Source: Streptomyces acidicola (GTDB lineage Bacteria; Actinomycetota; Actinomycetes; Streptomycetales; Streptomycetaceae). Taken from it: a DNA stretch of 64,000 nt. The notes below the pieces were generated by a model. The model did not search any database. It was not told where the DNA came from and saw only the letters and a list, made by a program, of their open reading frames with translations. Positions within the stretch are counted from its first letter, which is position 1. Every line of letters starts with the position of its first letter. Shown piece after piece: positions 33,085-41,960 of this stretch. The stretch covers positions 1-64,000 of the forward strand of contig NZ_VMNX01000015.1 of NCBI RefSeq assembly GCF_009377235.1, in the 5' to 3' direction. A program made the translations under genes and the position numbers.

Positions 33085-33095
33085 TCGTGGATGCC

Positions 33096-33962
33096 TCAGC
33101 CCGCCGCCACCGTCACGGGAGCGAACCGCCGGGTCCAGTCGCCCGGCAGTTCGGCGATCCCATAGGTCATCACCGCATTGAAGGCCATGGAGGTCAGCCC
33201 GCGGTCTTTCACCCACGTCAGCAACTCGTCGTGGCGTACGTCGATGTCGGTACGCAGGGCGCGGTCGGTACGAGCGGCCAAGGAGGTGATGAGCGCCTTC
33301 GCCGTCTCCGTGTCCCGTGCGATGAGCGGACCGACGACGTGAGTGTCCACGTTGGGCCAGGCGGCCCCGTACCCGATGATCCGGCCGTTTTCCTCGGCGA
33401 CATGAAGGTGGTCGACGAATGCCGGAAGGCGCGTGAGCACATGGGTGCGGTCGGCGCCGAAGACCTCTTCGTCGAGCCGGAGAATCGTGGTGACGTCCTC
33501 GGCTGTGGCCGGCCGGGTGGCGATCACAGGTAGCCGTCCGCCGGGCGTGAAGTGCCCGACGATCATCTCGGCCCGGCCGGTGACTTTGAAGCCCAGTTCC
33601 TCATAGAGAGGCCGGCCGTACGGCGTCGCATGAAGCGTCAGAGGGGTCGTGTCCGCCTCTGTGAGGACATGCTGCATCAGACGGCGGCCGACGCCCTGAC
33701 GGGCATGACGCTCGGCCACCAGAACCATGCCGATCGTCCCGAGATCCGGGCGGCCCGTTGTGCCGTACTCGGTCACGACGCAGGCGCTGACGAGGCCGCC
33801 GCCGGGGTCGTCGATGCCGTATCCCTTGCCCGCCGCGAGAAGCAGCCCCCATTTGTGTTCCTCACGGGGCCACCCCCGATCCTCGGACAAGTCGGCGCAG
33901 GCGGTGAGATCGCGAGGCGTCAGGCGGCGGATGGGGAGAGCGGCGAGGGAAGGTGTCGGCAC
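33096..33962 (-). CDS. GNAT N-acetyltransferase with C-terminal second domain
   Basis: About 288 residues. The GNAT domain begins at IRRLTPRDLTACADL and has MVLVAERHARQGVGRRLMQHVL with the acetyl-CoA loop; YEELGFKVTG closes it. From about residue 145 a second GNAT-like domain (RPATAEDVTTILRLDEEVFGADR) follows, as in Acetyltransf_18 proteins. The frame is open up to a parS at 34064, where a start would encode MFHVKH; that is unlikely. I prefer GTG 33962, just behind an 8-bp inverted repeat, but ATG 34034 is possible. Confidence 0.75.
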   Translation of the reverse strand: MPTPSLAALPIRRLTPRDLTACADLSEDRGWPREEHKWGLLLAAGKGYGIDDPGGGLVSACVVTEYGTTGRPDLGTIGMVLVAERHARQGVGRRLMQHVLTEADTTPLTLHATPYGRPLYEELGFKVTGRAEMIVGHFTPGGRLPVIATRPATAEDVTTILRLDEEVFGADRTHVLTRLPAFVDHLHVAEENGRIIGYGAAWPNVDTHVVGPLIARDTETAKALITSLAARTDRALRTDIDVRHDELLTWVKDRGLTSMAFNAVMTYGIAELPGDWTRRFAPVTVAAG

Positions 33963-33985
33963 GCAGGTCAGGCTGTCTGACCTGC
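33963..33985. promoter_or_regulatory. inverted repeat before the GNAT gene
   Basis: Perfect arms GCAGGTCA (33963-33970) and TGACCTGC (33978-33985) with a 7-bp spacer, touching the preferred start codon. It is a possible operator. Confidence 0.45.
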
Positions 33986-34063
33986 GCCCCTGTCGTCCAC
34001 CGGTTTGCGGGGACACGCATGAGCTTTTGGCCATGTACTCAAGACCACAGCAGGCGGACAGGT

Positions 34064-34077
34064 GTTTCACGTGAAAC
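34064..34077. other. parS site (ParB binding), perfect
   Basis: GTTTCACGTGAAAC exactly, in the divergent spacer between the GNAT and globin-reductase genes. Confidence 0.95.
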
Positions 34078-34626
34078 AACGATCACGCTCGTCGTACCGA
34101 CGGCACCTGATCTCCCGCACAGGTCAATCCGCCGGCCTCGCCCCCCTGGCCCGGCTGTTGGCGCGACGCTTCGATGTCTGGCTAGCACATGAATGGGTTT
34201 ACCGCGCCCGGCAGTTGAAGAAATCTTGACTTTCGCACGCTGTACAGATCGTGGTGAAGGATGGGGGGACTTGTGTGTGGGACGTCTGCCGGTATGGTCG
34301 AGTCCGGTTCTTGTCCAGGGTGAGGTGCGCTCATCTCACCAGGGCATGAACACAGGCCAATGCAGCGTAATGGGACGGAGAGATCGAAGACCCGCATTCT
34401 GCGTTAAGTGATCGGCCGCTGGTACGCGGTGGGACGCTGCGGTGTGAGAACTGCGGTCCATCTCACTTGCCTACTTGTCCGTACGCGGCCGGAATCCGGG
34501 TTGAATGTGGCCGCTTGGCCGATGGGACCGAACGGGGAATGCAAGGCCGTCTGCGGGGGACAGCAGGCAACCTCCCGCCCGGGGGGTACGCAGAACGACC
34601 GAAAGAAGTTCGAGGCGAGGCACACC
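34078..34626. other. long divergent intergenic region
   Basis: About 550 bp between the GNAT gene and the globin gene. A TTGACT at 34226-34231 could be a -35 element. GGTGAG/CTCACC (34319-34324 and 34335-34340) forms a 6-bp inverted repeat. Small open frames here have no recognisable features and I call none of them. Confidence 0.35.
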
Positions 34627-36069
34627 ATGGACGCTCCGACCACCACGTCGGCCGATCACGGCACGTCCGGCGGCGACGGCGCGGGCGGCTGGTTCACCCC
34701 GCGTAAGAAGCCCACACCCGCCGGCGGAGAGCAGGAGACCGAGGGCAGCCGTCTGGCCGGGCTGCGCCCGCTCGGCCGGCCTGCTGAGGGTGAGCCCGCA
34801 TCTGGCGGCGGCATCCCTGCAACGAGCGGAAGCGCCGGTATTCAGGAACGAATACCGGACGGGGGCGCGCCGGCATCCGCCGAGGCCCCGCCGCCCCAGG
34901 CGACCGTCCAACAGGAGCGTGTACCCCCCCAACGCTCCGCCTCCTCTCCCCAGGCCTCCCCGGACGCCGTGCTCATCCGGCAAACCATGGAAGAGATCAG
35001 CCCGGTCGCCGACAAGGTCACCTCCTACTTCTACGCCTTGCTCTTCGTGCGGCATCCCGAGCTGCGTCCGCTTTTCCCGCCGGCGATGGACACTCAGCGC
35101 GATCGCCTCCTCAAGGCTCTGCTGATCGCGGCCGAACACATCGACAACGCCCCGGTGCTGGAGGATTACCTGCAGAATCTCGGCCGGGGACACCGCAAGT
35201 ACGGCACCCGGCCCGAGCATTACCCGGCCGTCGGTGAGTGCCTCATCGGGGCGCTGAGCCGGTTCGCCAGCGCCATCTGGGACGAAAGGACCGAGGCGGC
35301 GTGGGTGCGGGCGTACACGACCATCTCCCAGGTGATGATCGACTCGGCGGCCGAGGACGAGCTGCGGTCCCCGCCCTGGTGGATGGCCGAGGTCGTCTCG
35401 CACGATCTCAGGACGCCGGACATCGCGGTCATCACCGTCAGGCCCGACCAGCCGTACCCCTTCCTTGCCGGGCAGTACACGAGCCTGGAGACTCCCTGGT
35501 GGCCGCGGATATGGCGGCACTACTCATTCGCCTCGGCGCCCCGCTCCGACGGCCTGCTGTCGTTCCATGTGAAGGCGATCCCGGCAGGCTGGGTGTCCAC
35601 TGCGCTCGTGCACCGGGCTCGCCCCGGCGACGTCCTACGACTCGGGCCGCCGGCGGGTTCGATGACGGTCGACCACACCACTGACAGCGGACTGCTGTGC
35701 GTAGGCGGCGGCACAGGCATAGCGCCCATCAAGGCGTTGGTCGAGGACGTCGCAGAGCACGGTGAGCGACGTTCCGTCGAGGTGTTCTACGGCGCACGCG
35801 CCGATCACGACCTCTACGACATCGACACGTTGCTGCGGATGAAGCAGAGCCACTCATGGCTGGAGATCCGCACGGTCGTGGACCGGCAAGGGCTCCTGCA
35901 GCTCCCCGATGCCATGCGCGAGTTCGGGCCGTGGAACGAGTACGACGCGTATCTCTCGGGTCCGCCCGGCCTGATCCGCAGTGGTGTGGACACGCTGCGG
36001 GGCATCGGCATGCCCTGGAACCGCATACGGCACGACTCGGTGGAGGAGCTGGTCGCGGCAGCGGACTGA
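34627..36069 (+). CDS. globin-ferredoxin reductase (flavohemoprotein-like)
   Basis: 480 residues from ATG 34627. A disordered Pro/Ala/Ser-rich N-terminus (1-110) precedes a globin domain (115-240; B10 Tyr region YFYALLF, proximal His in GRGHRKYG). A FAD/NAD(P)H reductase follows: RHYSFAS near 300 for FAD, GGGTGIAPIKAL near 360 for the nucleotide. Such proteins turn over NO or pass electrons to haem. The long tail sets it apart from classical Hmp. The frame is open to 34408, but without conserved sequence. Confidence 0.85.
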   Translation: MDAPTTTSADHGTSGGDGAGGWFTPRKKPTPAGGEQETEGSRLAGLRPLGRPAEGEPASGGGIPATSGSAGIQERIPDGGAPASAEAPPPQATVQQERVPPQRSASSPQASPDAVLIRQTMEEISPVADKVTSYFYALLFVRHPELRPLFPPAMDTQRDRLLKALLIAAEHIDNAPVLEDYLQNLGRGHRKYGTRPEHYPAVGECLIGALSRFASAIWDERTEAAWVRAYTTISQVMIDSAAEDELRSPPWWMAEVVSHDLRTPDIAVITVRPDQPYPFLAGQYTSLETPWWPRIWRHYSFASAPRSDGLLSFHVKAIPAGWVSTALVHRARPGDVLRLGPPAGSMTVDHTTDSGLLCVGGGTGIAPIKALVEDVAEHGERRSVEVFYGARADHDLYDIDTLLRMKQSHSWLEIRTVVDRQGLLQLPDAMREFGPWNEYDAYLSGPPGLIRSGVDTLRGIGMPWNRIRHDSVEELVAAAD

Positions 36070-36081
36070 GGCTCGTCGGGC

Positions 36082-36564
36082 TCAGCCAAGGTCGGGCGCG
36101 TGCATCGCCCGGACGCCCTCGATGTTCCCGTCGAGGTAGTGCCGCAGGGACAGCGGTACGAGGTGGACGGACGCGATACCGACCCGTGTGAACGGCACAC
36201 GCACGATCTCGTACTCGCCCAGAGGTTCGTCGACCTCGGGACCGTGCCGCTGGGAGGTGTCCATGGATTCCAGGCGGCAGACGAAGAAGTGCTGGACCTT
36301 CACGCCGGTCGCGCCGCCGTCCTCGCCGATGTGTTCGACGGTGTCCACGAAGCAGGGCACCACATCGGTGATCTTGGCGCCGAGTTCCTCATGTACCTCG
36401 CGATGGAGCGCGTCGACGACGGTCGTGTCATCGGGCTCGACCCCGCCACCCGGTGTGAGCCAGTAGGGATCGACGCCTGGCTTCGTCCGCTTGATCAGGA
36501 TCAGGTCGTCGCCATCGAGCAGGATGGCGCGGGCGGTGCGCTTGACCACGGGTCGGACGGTCAT
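36082..36564 (-). CDS. NUDIX hydrolase
   Basis: 160 residues, ATG start at 36564. The Nudix helix is present: GGGVEPDDTTVVDALHREVHEELGA (about residues 38-62). The catalytic REVHEE is intact, but the first Glu of the G-x5-E-x7-REUxEE pattern is Thr. It should cleave a nucleoside diphosphate derivative; the substrate is unknown. No clear ribosome site precedes it. A parS with one mismatch lies 22 bp upstream of the start. It converges on the globin gene with only 12 bp between. Confidence 0.85.
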   Translation of the reverse strand: MTVRPVVKRTARAILLDGDDLILIKRTKPGVDPYWLTPGGGVEPDDTTVVDALHREVHEELGAKITDVVPCFVDTVEHIGEDGGATGVKVQHFFVCRLESMDTSQRHGPEVDEPLGEYEIVRVPFTRVGIASVHLVPLSLRHYLDGNIEGVRAMHAPDLG

Positions 36565-36585
36565 GGGAGAAATGTGGCCCGGTTG

Positions 36586-36599
36586 GTTCCACGTGAAAC
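36586..36599. other. parS-like site, one mismatch
   Basis: GTTCCACGTGAAAC differs from consensus only at position 4 (T to C). It lies just upstream of the Nudix gene, in its promoter region. Confidence 0.75.
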
Positions 36600-36612
36600 A
36601 TCGCCCAGCCCC

Positions 36613-36664
36613 GGAAAAGAAGCTCGGGACGAAGCCGCGGAAAGAAGCCTGGGACGGGAGCCCC
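36613..36664. repeat. imperfect 26-bp tandem repeat
   Basis: Two adjacent 26-bp copies of a purine-rich unit (start GGAAAAGAAG and GGAAAGAAGC) with several differences, in the spacer between the Nudix and LysR genes; a weaker third copy may follow. Confidence 0.5.
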
Positions 36665-36785
36665 GGGAGAGGAGCCCGGGAAAGACGAGCTCCGCGCCGC
36701 CGGCTCCCCGCTCCTGGAAGCGCACCCGCACGCCATGCCGTCATCGCGCCGACACGTGTGCCGTGCGCACAAGCAGCCTCCGGCG

Positions 36786-37691
36786 CTACGACCATCCCGT
36801 GGCCGCCCGCAGCAGCCGCTCGTGTGCCCGCGCGATGTGCGGCATGGCCAGTGTGCCGGTCCGCACCGCCAGGAAGTACGTGCGCAGCGGAGGCACCGCC
36901 GGTTCGAGGAGTGCCACGACGTCACCACGCTTCAGGGCGGACGCACACAGATAGCGGGGCAGCACGGCCAGTCCCGCGCCCGTGACGGCGCACGCGAGGA
37001 CCGCGCGGAGGTCGGGCACGATGACGGTGCCCGAAGCGGCGGGCCGGGAGTCGAAGACGGAGGCCCAGTAGCGGGCGACGAAGGGCAGCGACTCGTGCAC
37101 CTCGACCACCGGGAGGTTCTCCAGTGCGTGAGCGTCCTTGCGGCGCAGCTTGGCCGCACCGACACGGGAAGCCCAGCGTGGATCGGCGATCAGGACGTGC
37201 TCCTCGTCGCAGAGCGGAGTCGCGGTGAGCAGGGCGCCACGCGGACGTGCCGTTGTGATGGCCAGATCATGGTGTCCGGCGGCAAGCCCTTCCAGCGTCT
37301 CCTCGGCATTTCCGAACGAGGCCCGCAACGCAAAACCCTGCCCGTGGTCCCCGGTCAGCTCGGTGAGGGCGGGCAGGGCGCGTTCGGCGGTGAACTCCGG
37401 TGGCCCGGCGAGGTGCAGGGTGCGTAAGGAGGAGTCCTCGTCCAGCCCGGTCTCGGCGATTTCGACCAGGGCGTCGAGATGGGGGGCCGCTTTGTGGGCG
37501 AGCTCGTCGCCGATCGTCGTGGGGGTCACGCCGCGCGCCTGACGCAGAAACAGGGGGCGGCCCAGCTGCTGCTCCAGCGTGCGTATCTGCGAGGTGACGG
37601 CCGGCTGCGAGAGACCGAGCAGTGCGGCGGCGCGGGTGAAGGAGCCGGCCCGGTGCACGGCGACGAACGTCCGCAGCAGGGCCAAATCCAT
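36786..37691 (-). CDS. LysR family transcriptional regulator
   Basis: 301 residues, ATG start at 37691. The N-terminal winged helix MDLALLRTFVAVHRAGSFTRAAALLGLSQPAVTSQIRTLEQQLG is canonical. Residues 90-290 form the periplasmic-binding-like effector domain. No divergent neighbour exists: the gene upstream is read in the same direction, so its target is not given by context. Confidence 0.93.
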   Translation of the reverse strand: MDLALLRTFVAVHRAGSFTRAAALLGLSQPAVTSQIRTLEQQLGRPLFLRQARGVTPTTIGDELAHKAAPHLDALVEIAETGLDEDSSLRTLHLAGPPEFTAERALPALTELTGDHGQGFALRASFGNAEETLEGLAAGHHDLAITTARPRGALLTATPLCDEEHVLIADPRWASRVGAAKLRRKDAHALENLPVVEVHESLPFVARYWASVFDSRPAASGTVIVPDLRAVLACAVTGAGLAVLPRYLCASALKRGDVVALLEPAVPPLRTYFLAVRTGTLAMPHIARAHERLLRAATGWS

Positions 37692-37823
37692 GGTGCTCCC
37701 TCCCCTCCCATCCCCGGAGCGCCCAACTATAAATAAGTCGATAGGTCTCTGTCGCTACTGTGATTGGACACTGACGCAGAGTCAACTAGCCTTGTTGACG
37801 CGGTTCTTCGCGCGCAGAACCGG

Positions 37824-37862
37824 GGGCGGTCCGAGCCACGAGGGGGGAGGTTCGGACCGCCC
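37824..37862 (-). terminator. terminator of the ptpA-PLP enzyme unit
   Basis: A 14-bp stem (37824-37837 with 37849-37862, one G-T pair) around an 11-nt loop, 41 bp beyond the stop of the leftward PLP enzyme gene. Confidence 0.7.
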
Positions 37863-37903
37863 GATCTGCGTAGTGGGGTACCAGGCGGTAACGATCGGCT
37901 CCG

Positions 37904-39040
37904 TCAGCCCGCCGACTCGTCAAGAGCGCGCAGCACATCGGCCACCAGGTCGTCGGCGTCCTCGGCGCCCGCCGAGAAGCGGACGAAGCCGTCGGGGACC
38001 GCGTCCCCACCCCACCGGCCGCGCCGCTCGGCGGTGGACCGTACCCCGCCGAAGCTCGTGGCGTCGTCCACCAGGCGCAGAGCGTCCAGAAAACGATCGG
38101 CACGCGCGCGTGTGGGCAGCGAGAACGACACCACACACCCGTAGCGCCGCATCTGCTGCGAGGCGACCTTGTGCGCCGGATCGTCGGGCAGTCCCGGATA
38201 GCGCAGCCCGGTCACCTCGGGCCGCCCCTTCAGCGCTTCCGCGACGGCCAGGGCGTTGGCGCTCTGGCGGTCGGCGCGGAGGTGCAGCGTGGCCAGCGAA
38301 CGGTGGGCGAGCCAGGCCTCCATGGGCCCCGTGATCGCCCCGGCGATCTTGCGCCAGCGCCGCACTGCCGTCAGCAGCCCCGCGTCGCGGCTCACCACGT
38401 ACCCCAGCAGGAGGTCGCCGTGTCCGGTGAGCTGCTTGGTGCCGCTGGCCACGGCGAAGTCGGCCCCCAGTTCCAGCGGCCGCTGCCCGAGCGGGGTCGC
38501 CAGGGTGTTGTCGACCGCGACGATGCACCCACGCGCGTGTGCTGCCTCGGTGAGCCGCCGGATGTCGCACACGTCGAGCCCCGGGTTCGACGGCGTCTCG
38601 ATCCACAGCAGCTTCGCGCCGTCGAGAACGTCGAGCTGCGCGTTGTCGGCCGTCGGCGCCGTACGTACCTCGATGCCGTACGCCTCCAGTTGCTCACGCA
38701 CCAGCGGCAGTGCCTGATAGCCGTCGTTCGGCAGTACCGCGACATCACCGGTGCGCAGCTGGGAGAAGAGGACGGCCGAGATGGCGGCCATGCCGGAGGG
38801 GAAGACGAGCGTCTCCGCGTCGTCCTGGCCCGGAGCCTCCAGCTCGGCTATGGCGCGCTCCAGGAGGGTCCAGGTGGGGTTCTCGTCGCGGCCGTAGGTG
38901 TAGGGGCCCGTGGGGTCGCCCGGCAGGTGGTAGTGGGCGGCGAAGACCGGGCCCGGGAGGGTGGGCTCGTGCTTGACGGGCTCGGGCAGCCCTGCCCGTA
39001 CCGCACGTGTGCCGTCGCCGAAGACCGCCGAGTCGCTCAT
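37904..39040 (-). CDS. cystathionine gamma-lyase/synthase family PLP enzyme
   Basis: 378 residues. TLVFPSGMAAISAV near residue 78, LLWIETPSNPGLDVCDI near 143 and SGTKQLTGHGDLLLG near 197 (the PLP lysine) define the Cys/Met-metabolism PLP family. It acts on sulphur-containing amino acids, either making or splitting cystathionine. The distinction between lyase and synthase cannot be made here. Its ATG overlaps the stop of the LMW phosphatase gene (ATGA), so they are translated together. Confidence 0.88.
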   Translation of the reverse strand: MSDSAVFGDGTRAVRAGLPEPVKHEPTLPGPVFAAHYHLPGDPTGPYTYGRDENPTWTLLERAIAELEAPGQDDAETLVFPSGMAAISAVLFSQLRTGDVAVLPNDGYQALPLVREQLEAYGIEVRTAPTADNAQLDVLDGAKLLWIETPSNPGLDVCDIRRLTEAAHARGCIVAVDNTLATPLGQRPLELGADFAVASGTKQLTGHGDLLLGYVVSRDAGLLTAVRRWRKIAGAITGPMEAWLAHRSLATLHLRADRQSANALAVAEALKGRPEVTGLRYPGLPDDPAHKVASQQMRRYGCVVSFSLPTRARADRFLDALRLVDDATSFGGVRSTAERRGRWGGDAVPDGFVRFSAGAEDADDLVADVLRALDESAG

Positions 39041-39528
39041 GCCGCCTGTCCTTCCACATGCTCCCGTACGACGGCGAGCAGGCCTGGGCTCGCCGCCTCC
39101 AGCATCTCAAGGCACTCCTCGAAGCCGTCCATGCCCCCGTAGTACGGGTCCGGTACGTCGAGGTCATCGCCCGCGGCGGGGTCGTACGAGCGCAGGAGCC
39201 GGACCTTCGCGGCGTCCTCCGGAGTGGGCGCGAGACGGCGCAGGGCCCGCAGATGGCCGGAGTCGAGGGCGATCACGAGATCGAGGCGGGCGAACCAGGA
39301 GTCCTGGAACTGCCGGGCAACGTGCTCGCTTCCGTAGCCGTTCGCCTCGAGGACGGAGACGGTGCGCGGGTCGGCACCGTCGCCCTCGTGCCAGCTGCCC
39401 GTGCCCGCGCTGTCGACCTCGACCCGGCTGTCGAGCCCGGCCTCCTCTACGCGCGCGCGAAAGACGGACTCGGCCATCGGGGAACGACAGATGTTGCCAG
39501 TGCAGACAAAGCAGACACGGTAGGTCAT
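39037..39528 (-). CDS. ptpA: low-molecular-weight protein-tyrosine phosphatase
   Basis: 163 residues, ATG start at 39528. The P-loop C9-TGNIC-R15-S (C-x5-R) lies at the N-terminus and the general acid Asp is in VPDPYYGG near residue 126. This is the PtpA type known from Streptomyces, which removes phosphate from protein tyrosines. It is coupled to the PLP enzyme gene and follows a small membrane protein by 10 bp, so the three form one leftward unit. Confidence 0.93.
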   Translation of the reverse strand: MTYRVCFVCTGNICRSPMAESVFRARVEEAGLDSRVEVDSAGTGSWHEGDGADPRTVSVLEANGYGSEHVARQFQDSWFARLDLVIALDSGHLRALRRLAPTPEDAAKVRLLRSYDPAAGDDLDVPDPYYGGMDGFEECLEMLEAASPGLLAVVREHVEGQAA

Positions 39529-39538
39529 AGCGGGATGC

Positions 39539-39916
39539 TCAGTCCTCGTCGGGCAGGACGACGTGGAGGGCCCAGGAGACGATCGAGATGATCAGGCCGC
39601 CCAGGACCGCGGTCCAGAAGCCCTCCACCTGGAAACTCAGGTCGAGTTTGTCGGCCAGCCACGAGGTGAGCAACAGCATCAGTGCGTTGACCACCAGGGT
39701 GAACAAGCCGAGGGTCAAGATGAACAGGGGTAGGGTCAGCAGCTTGACTATGGGCTTGACCACGGCATTCACCAAGCCGAAGACGAGCGCTACGAGCAGC
39801 AGTGTCCCGACTTTCTGGACCGTGCTGTCACCGGTCAGAATGATCTTGTCGAGGACCCATACGGCGACCGCGAGGGCGCCCGCGTTGGCGATCGTCTTGA
39901 CTACGAAATTCTTCAT
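39539..39916 (-). CDS. phage holin family 4-like membrane protein
   Basis: 125 residues with four hydrophobic helices, start MKNFVVKTIANAGALAVAVW. FGLVNAVVKPIVKLLTLPLFILTLGLFTLVVNALML is the signature of the widespread PF04020 membrane family. The name holin is historical; there is no phage context here. It is the first gene of the unit with ptpA and is divergent from a cupin gene. Confidence 0.88.
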   Translation of the reverse strand: MKNFVVKTIANAGALAVAVWVLDKIILTGDSTVQKVGTLLLVALVFGLVNAVVKPIVKLLTLPLFILTLGLFTLVVNALMLLLTSWLADKLDLSFQVEGFWTAVLGGLIISIVSWALHVVLPDED

Positions 39917-39977
39917 GTGTCTGATCGTGGCAGACGAGATCGGGCACGAGCACTGGGGCAAGGGGCGGACAAGGGCG

Positions 39978-40295
39978 ATGAAGGCATTCCGGCTGGACGA
40001 ACTGGAGGCGGAGCGCGCCGCCAACGACGGTGCCTACCTGCAGTTTCTGCGTGAGCGGAACATGTCGGTCGGTCTGTACGCGCTTGCCGCCGGTGAACAC
40101 GACCCACAGAATCCGCACAACCAGGACGAGGTCTACTTCGTCGTGAGCGGCCGGGCCTCGATCACCGTTGGTACGGAAACGACGCAGGTGGCGCGTGGCA
40201 GCGTCGTGTACGTGCCCGCCGGGGTGGCCCACAAGTTCCATCACATCACCGAGGACCTCCGGGTCATGGTGGTGTTCTCTCCGCCCGAGAGCTGA
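39978..40295 (+). CDS. small cupin-domain protein
   Basis: 105 residues from ATG 39978. PQNPHNQDEVYFVVSGRASITVG and GSVVYVPAGVAHKFHHI hold the two cupin motifs with His, Glu and His metal ligands. It may bind a metal and a small ligand or act as an isomerase; the function is not known. Divergent from the holin-like gene with 61 bp between. Confidence 0.85.
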   Translation: MKAFRLDELEAERAANDGAYLQFLRERNMSVGLYALAAGEHDPQNPHNQDEVYFVVSGRASITVGTETTQVARGSVVYVPAGVAHKFHHITEDLRVMVVFSPPES

Positions 40296-40459
40296 GGCGG
40301 CCCCGGGATTCCCTAGGGGAACGATCAGGGATGGACAAGGGGCGCGAGGCCCCCGGAGCCACCCTGTTCCGCCCTAACATCGAAGGCAGGACATCACAGG
40401 ACCCGGAGGTAGGCCCCGAATACGGGGCCCCGGGAGGCGACGGAGTAAGGACAAGGGCG

Positions 40460-40672
40460 ATGCGGGAGATCTTCACGGGATTGCCGTGGTGGGTGAAGTG
40501 GGTCGCGGTGCCGGTCATCGCCCTGGTCGTGTTCGGCAGTCTGATACTGAGCGTGCTGCAAGTCGTCGTGGCCCTGCTCTTCAAGGTGCTGGTGTTCGTC
40601 GCGCTGGTCGGCGGGCTGATCTACGTCGTCCGGAAGTTCATGGCGGGCTCGTCGTCGCGCAGTGACTGGTGA
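40460..40672 (+). CDS. DUF5326-like small membrane protein
   Basis: 70 residues from ATG 40460 (MREIFTGLPWWVKWVAVPVI) with two adjacent hydrophobic helices and a short basic tail (KFMAGSSSRSDW). An upstream in-frame start (40331) would add 43 hydrophilic residues; I prefer the short form, which fits this actinobacterial family as I recall it. The function is unknown. Confidence 0.75.
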   Translation: MREIFTGLPWWVKWVAVPVIALVVFGSLILSVLQVVVALLFKVLVFVALVGGLIYVVRKFMAGSSSRSDW

Positions 40673-40908
40673 GTCGTCAGCGTGCGGCATGCGGTGACAC
40701 GGAACCGGGTGAGCGGCCGGTAACGGTCGAGGTGCCAACAGGAACCCGAGGTTCCCTCGGGGGAGGGAAGTTTCCCGGCGGGGCCGTCTGCGGGGGATGA
40801 CGGGCCGTTAAAGTCCGGAACTCGCTGCGGGGGCGACCCCGCGGGCGGCGCACATCCCTCCCGTGTTCCCTCGCACGGGCGGCCCTCCTCGTGCTTCGGG
40901 AGTGACCC

Positions 40909-41862
40909 TTGGCCACGGCTGACACCGTACCCGCCGATCCGCAGACCCGGCCCACGACGCCCACCAGGGCGCCGGCTCCCCCCGTGCAGCCCCGTACCTC
41001 ACCCGGGGAGCCGCCCGTCCGACCGCCGGAGCCCCGTTCCTCCCGCATCGAGACAGCCCCGGCGGTGCGCGTTCCCTCCCCGAAGCCTCCCCCGGCGTCG
41101 GCCGGGGAGACGCACCCCACCACTCTCATCGGCTCGGTGCAGCGCGCGATGCGGCTGCTGGAGGCCGTGGCCGCGCGTCAGTACGGGGCGCCTGCCAAGC
41201 AGCTGGCCCGGGACGCCGGACTCGCGCTGCCCACGGCGTACCACCTGCTGCGCACGCTGACGCACGAGGGCTATCTGCACCGGGACAAGGGGCTGTTCTT
41301 CCTCGGTGAGGCGGCCGAGCGGCTCAGCAGCAGCGGGGCGCAGCAGAAACGTCGCAGCACGGTGAGCGACGTCCTCGCGCACTGGAGGGACATCATCGGC
41401 GCCCCCGTGTACTACGCGGTCTACCGTGAGGGCGAGATCGAGGTCATGTGCGTCGCAGACAGTCCTGGAAATCCAGCGGTCGAGGAGTGGGCCGACTTCC
41501 GTGAGACCGGGCACGCGCACGCCGTCGGGCAGTGTCTGCTGTCGCAGCTCGGCGAGGAGGCGCGGAGCGATCACCTCGACCGCTATCCCGTGCGGGCGAT
41601 CACTCCGTACACGGTGCGTGACGAACAGGCCCTTTCATGGCGCCTCAACCGGATCGGACGGATGGAACCGGTGGTCGAGCGACAGGAGTACGCGCTGGGC
41701 ACGGTCTGCGCCGCGATCCCCCTCACGCTGGGAACGACCGCCGCGACTATGGCCATTTCGCTGCCCCTCCACCAGTCCGACCGACTGCTGCCCGCAGCAC
41801 GGCAGCTGCAGGACGAGATCGGAAGGCTACTAGGGACACTCGCGCTCTCTATCAGCATCTGA
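40909..41862 (+). CDS. ssgR: SsgR, IclR-type activator of ssgA
   Basis: 317 residues from a TTG. A Pro-rich N-terminal segment (1-70) precedes the IclR winged helix (IGSVQRAMRLLEAVAARQYGAPAKQLARDAGLALPTAYHLLRTLTHEGYL, about 74-125) and the ligand-binding domain. In Streptomyces, ssgR lies directly upstream of ssgA and activates it during sporulation; the order is the same here, with a 98-bp spacer. The exact start is uncertain because IclR proteins are usually about 250 residues. Confidence 0.88.
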   Translation: MATADTVPADPQTRPTTPTRAPAPPVQPRTSPGEPPVRPPEPRSSRIETAPAVRVPSPKPPPASAGETHPTTLIGSVQRAMRLLEAVAARQYGAPAKQLARDAGLALPTAYHLLRTLTHEGYLHRDKGLFFLGEAAERLSSSGAQQKRRSTVSDVLAHWRDIIGAPVYYAVYREGEIEVMCVADSPGNPAVEEWADFRETGHAHAVGQCLLSQLGEEARSDHLDRYPVRAITPYTVRDEQALSWRLNRIGRMEPVVERQEYALGTVCAAIPLTLGTTAATMAISLPLHQSDRLLPAARQLQDEIGRLLGTLALSISI

Positions 41863-41960
41863 AAAATCACTCCTTGTGATCTCTCGTGTACTTTCAGCAA
41901 ACTGCGGGCAGTGTCAGGGCTGATTCCCGGCCCGTCGATGGCAACTGACGAGGTAGGCGA

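Noticed and set aside
34193-34411. 72-residue open frame before the globin gene
   Set aside because: No family features or ribosome site; it ends by chance at the start of the globin frame extension.
39539-39916. Phage remnant because of the holin-family match
   Set aside because: The PF04020 family is a common chromosomal membrane protein in actinobacteria and no other phage gene is nearby.
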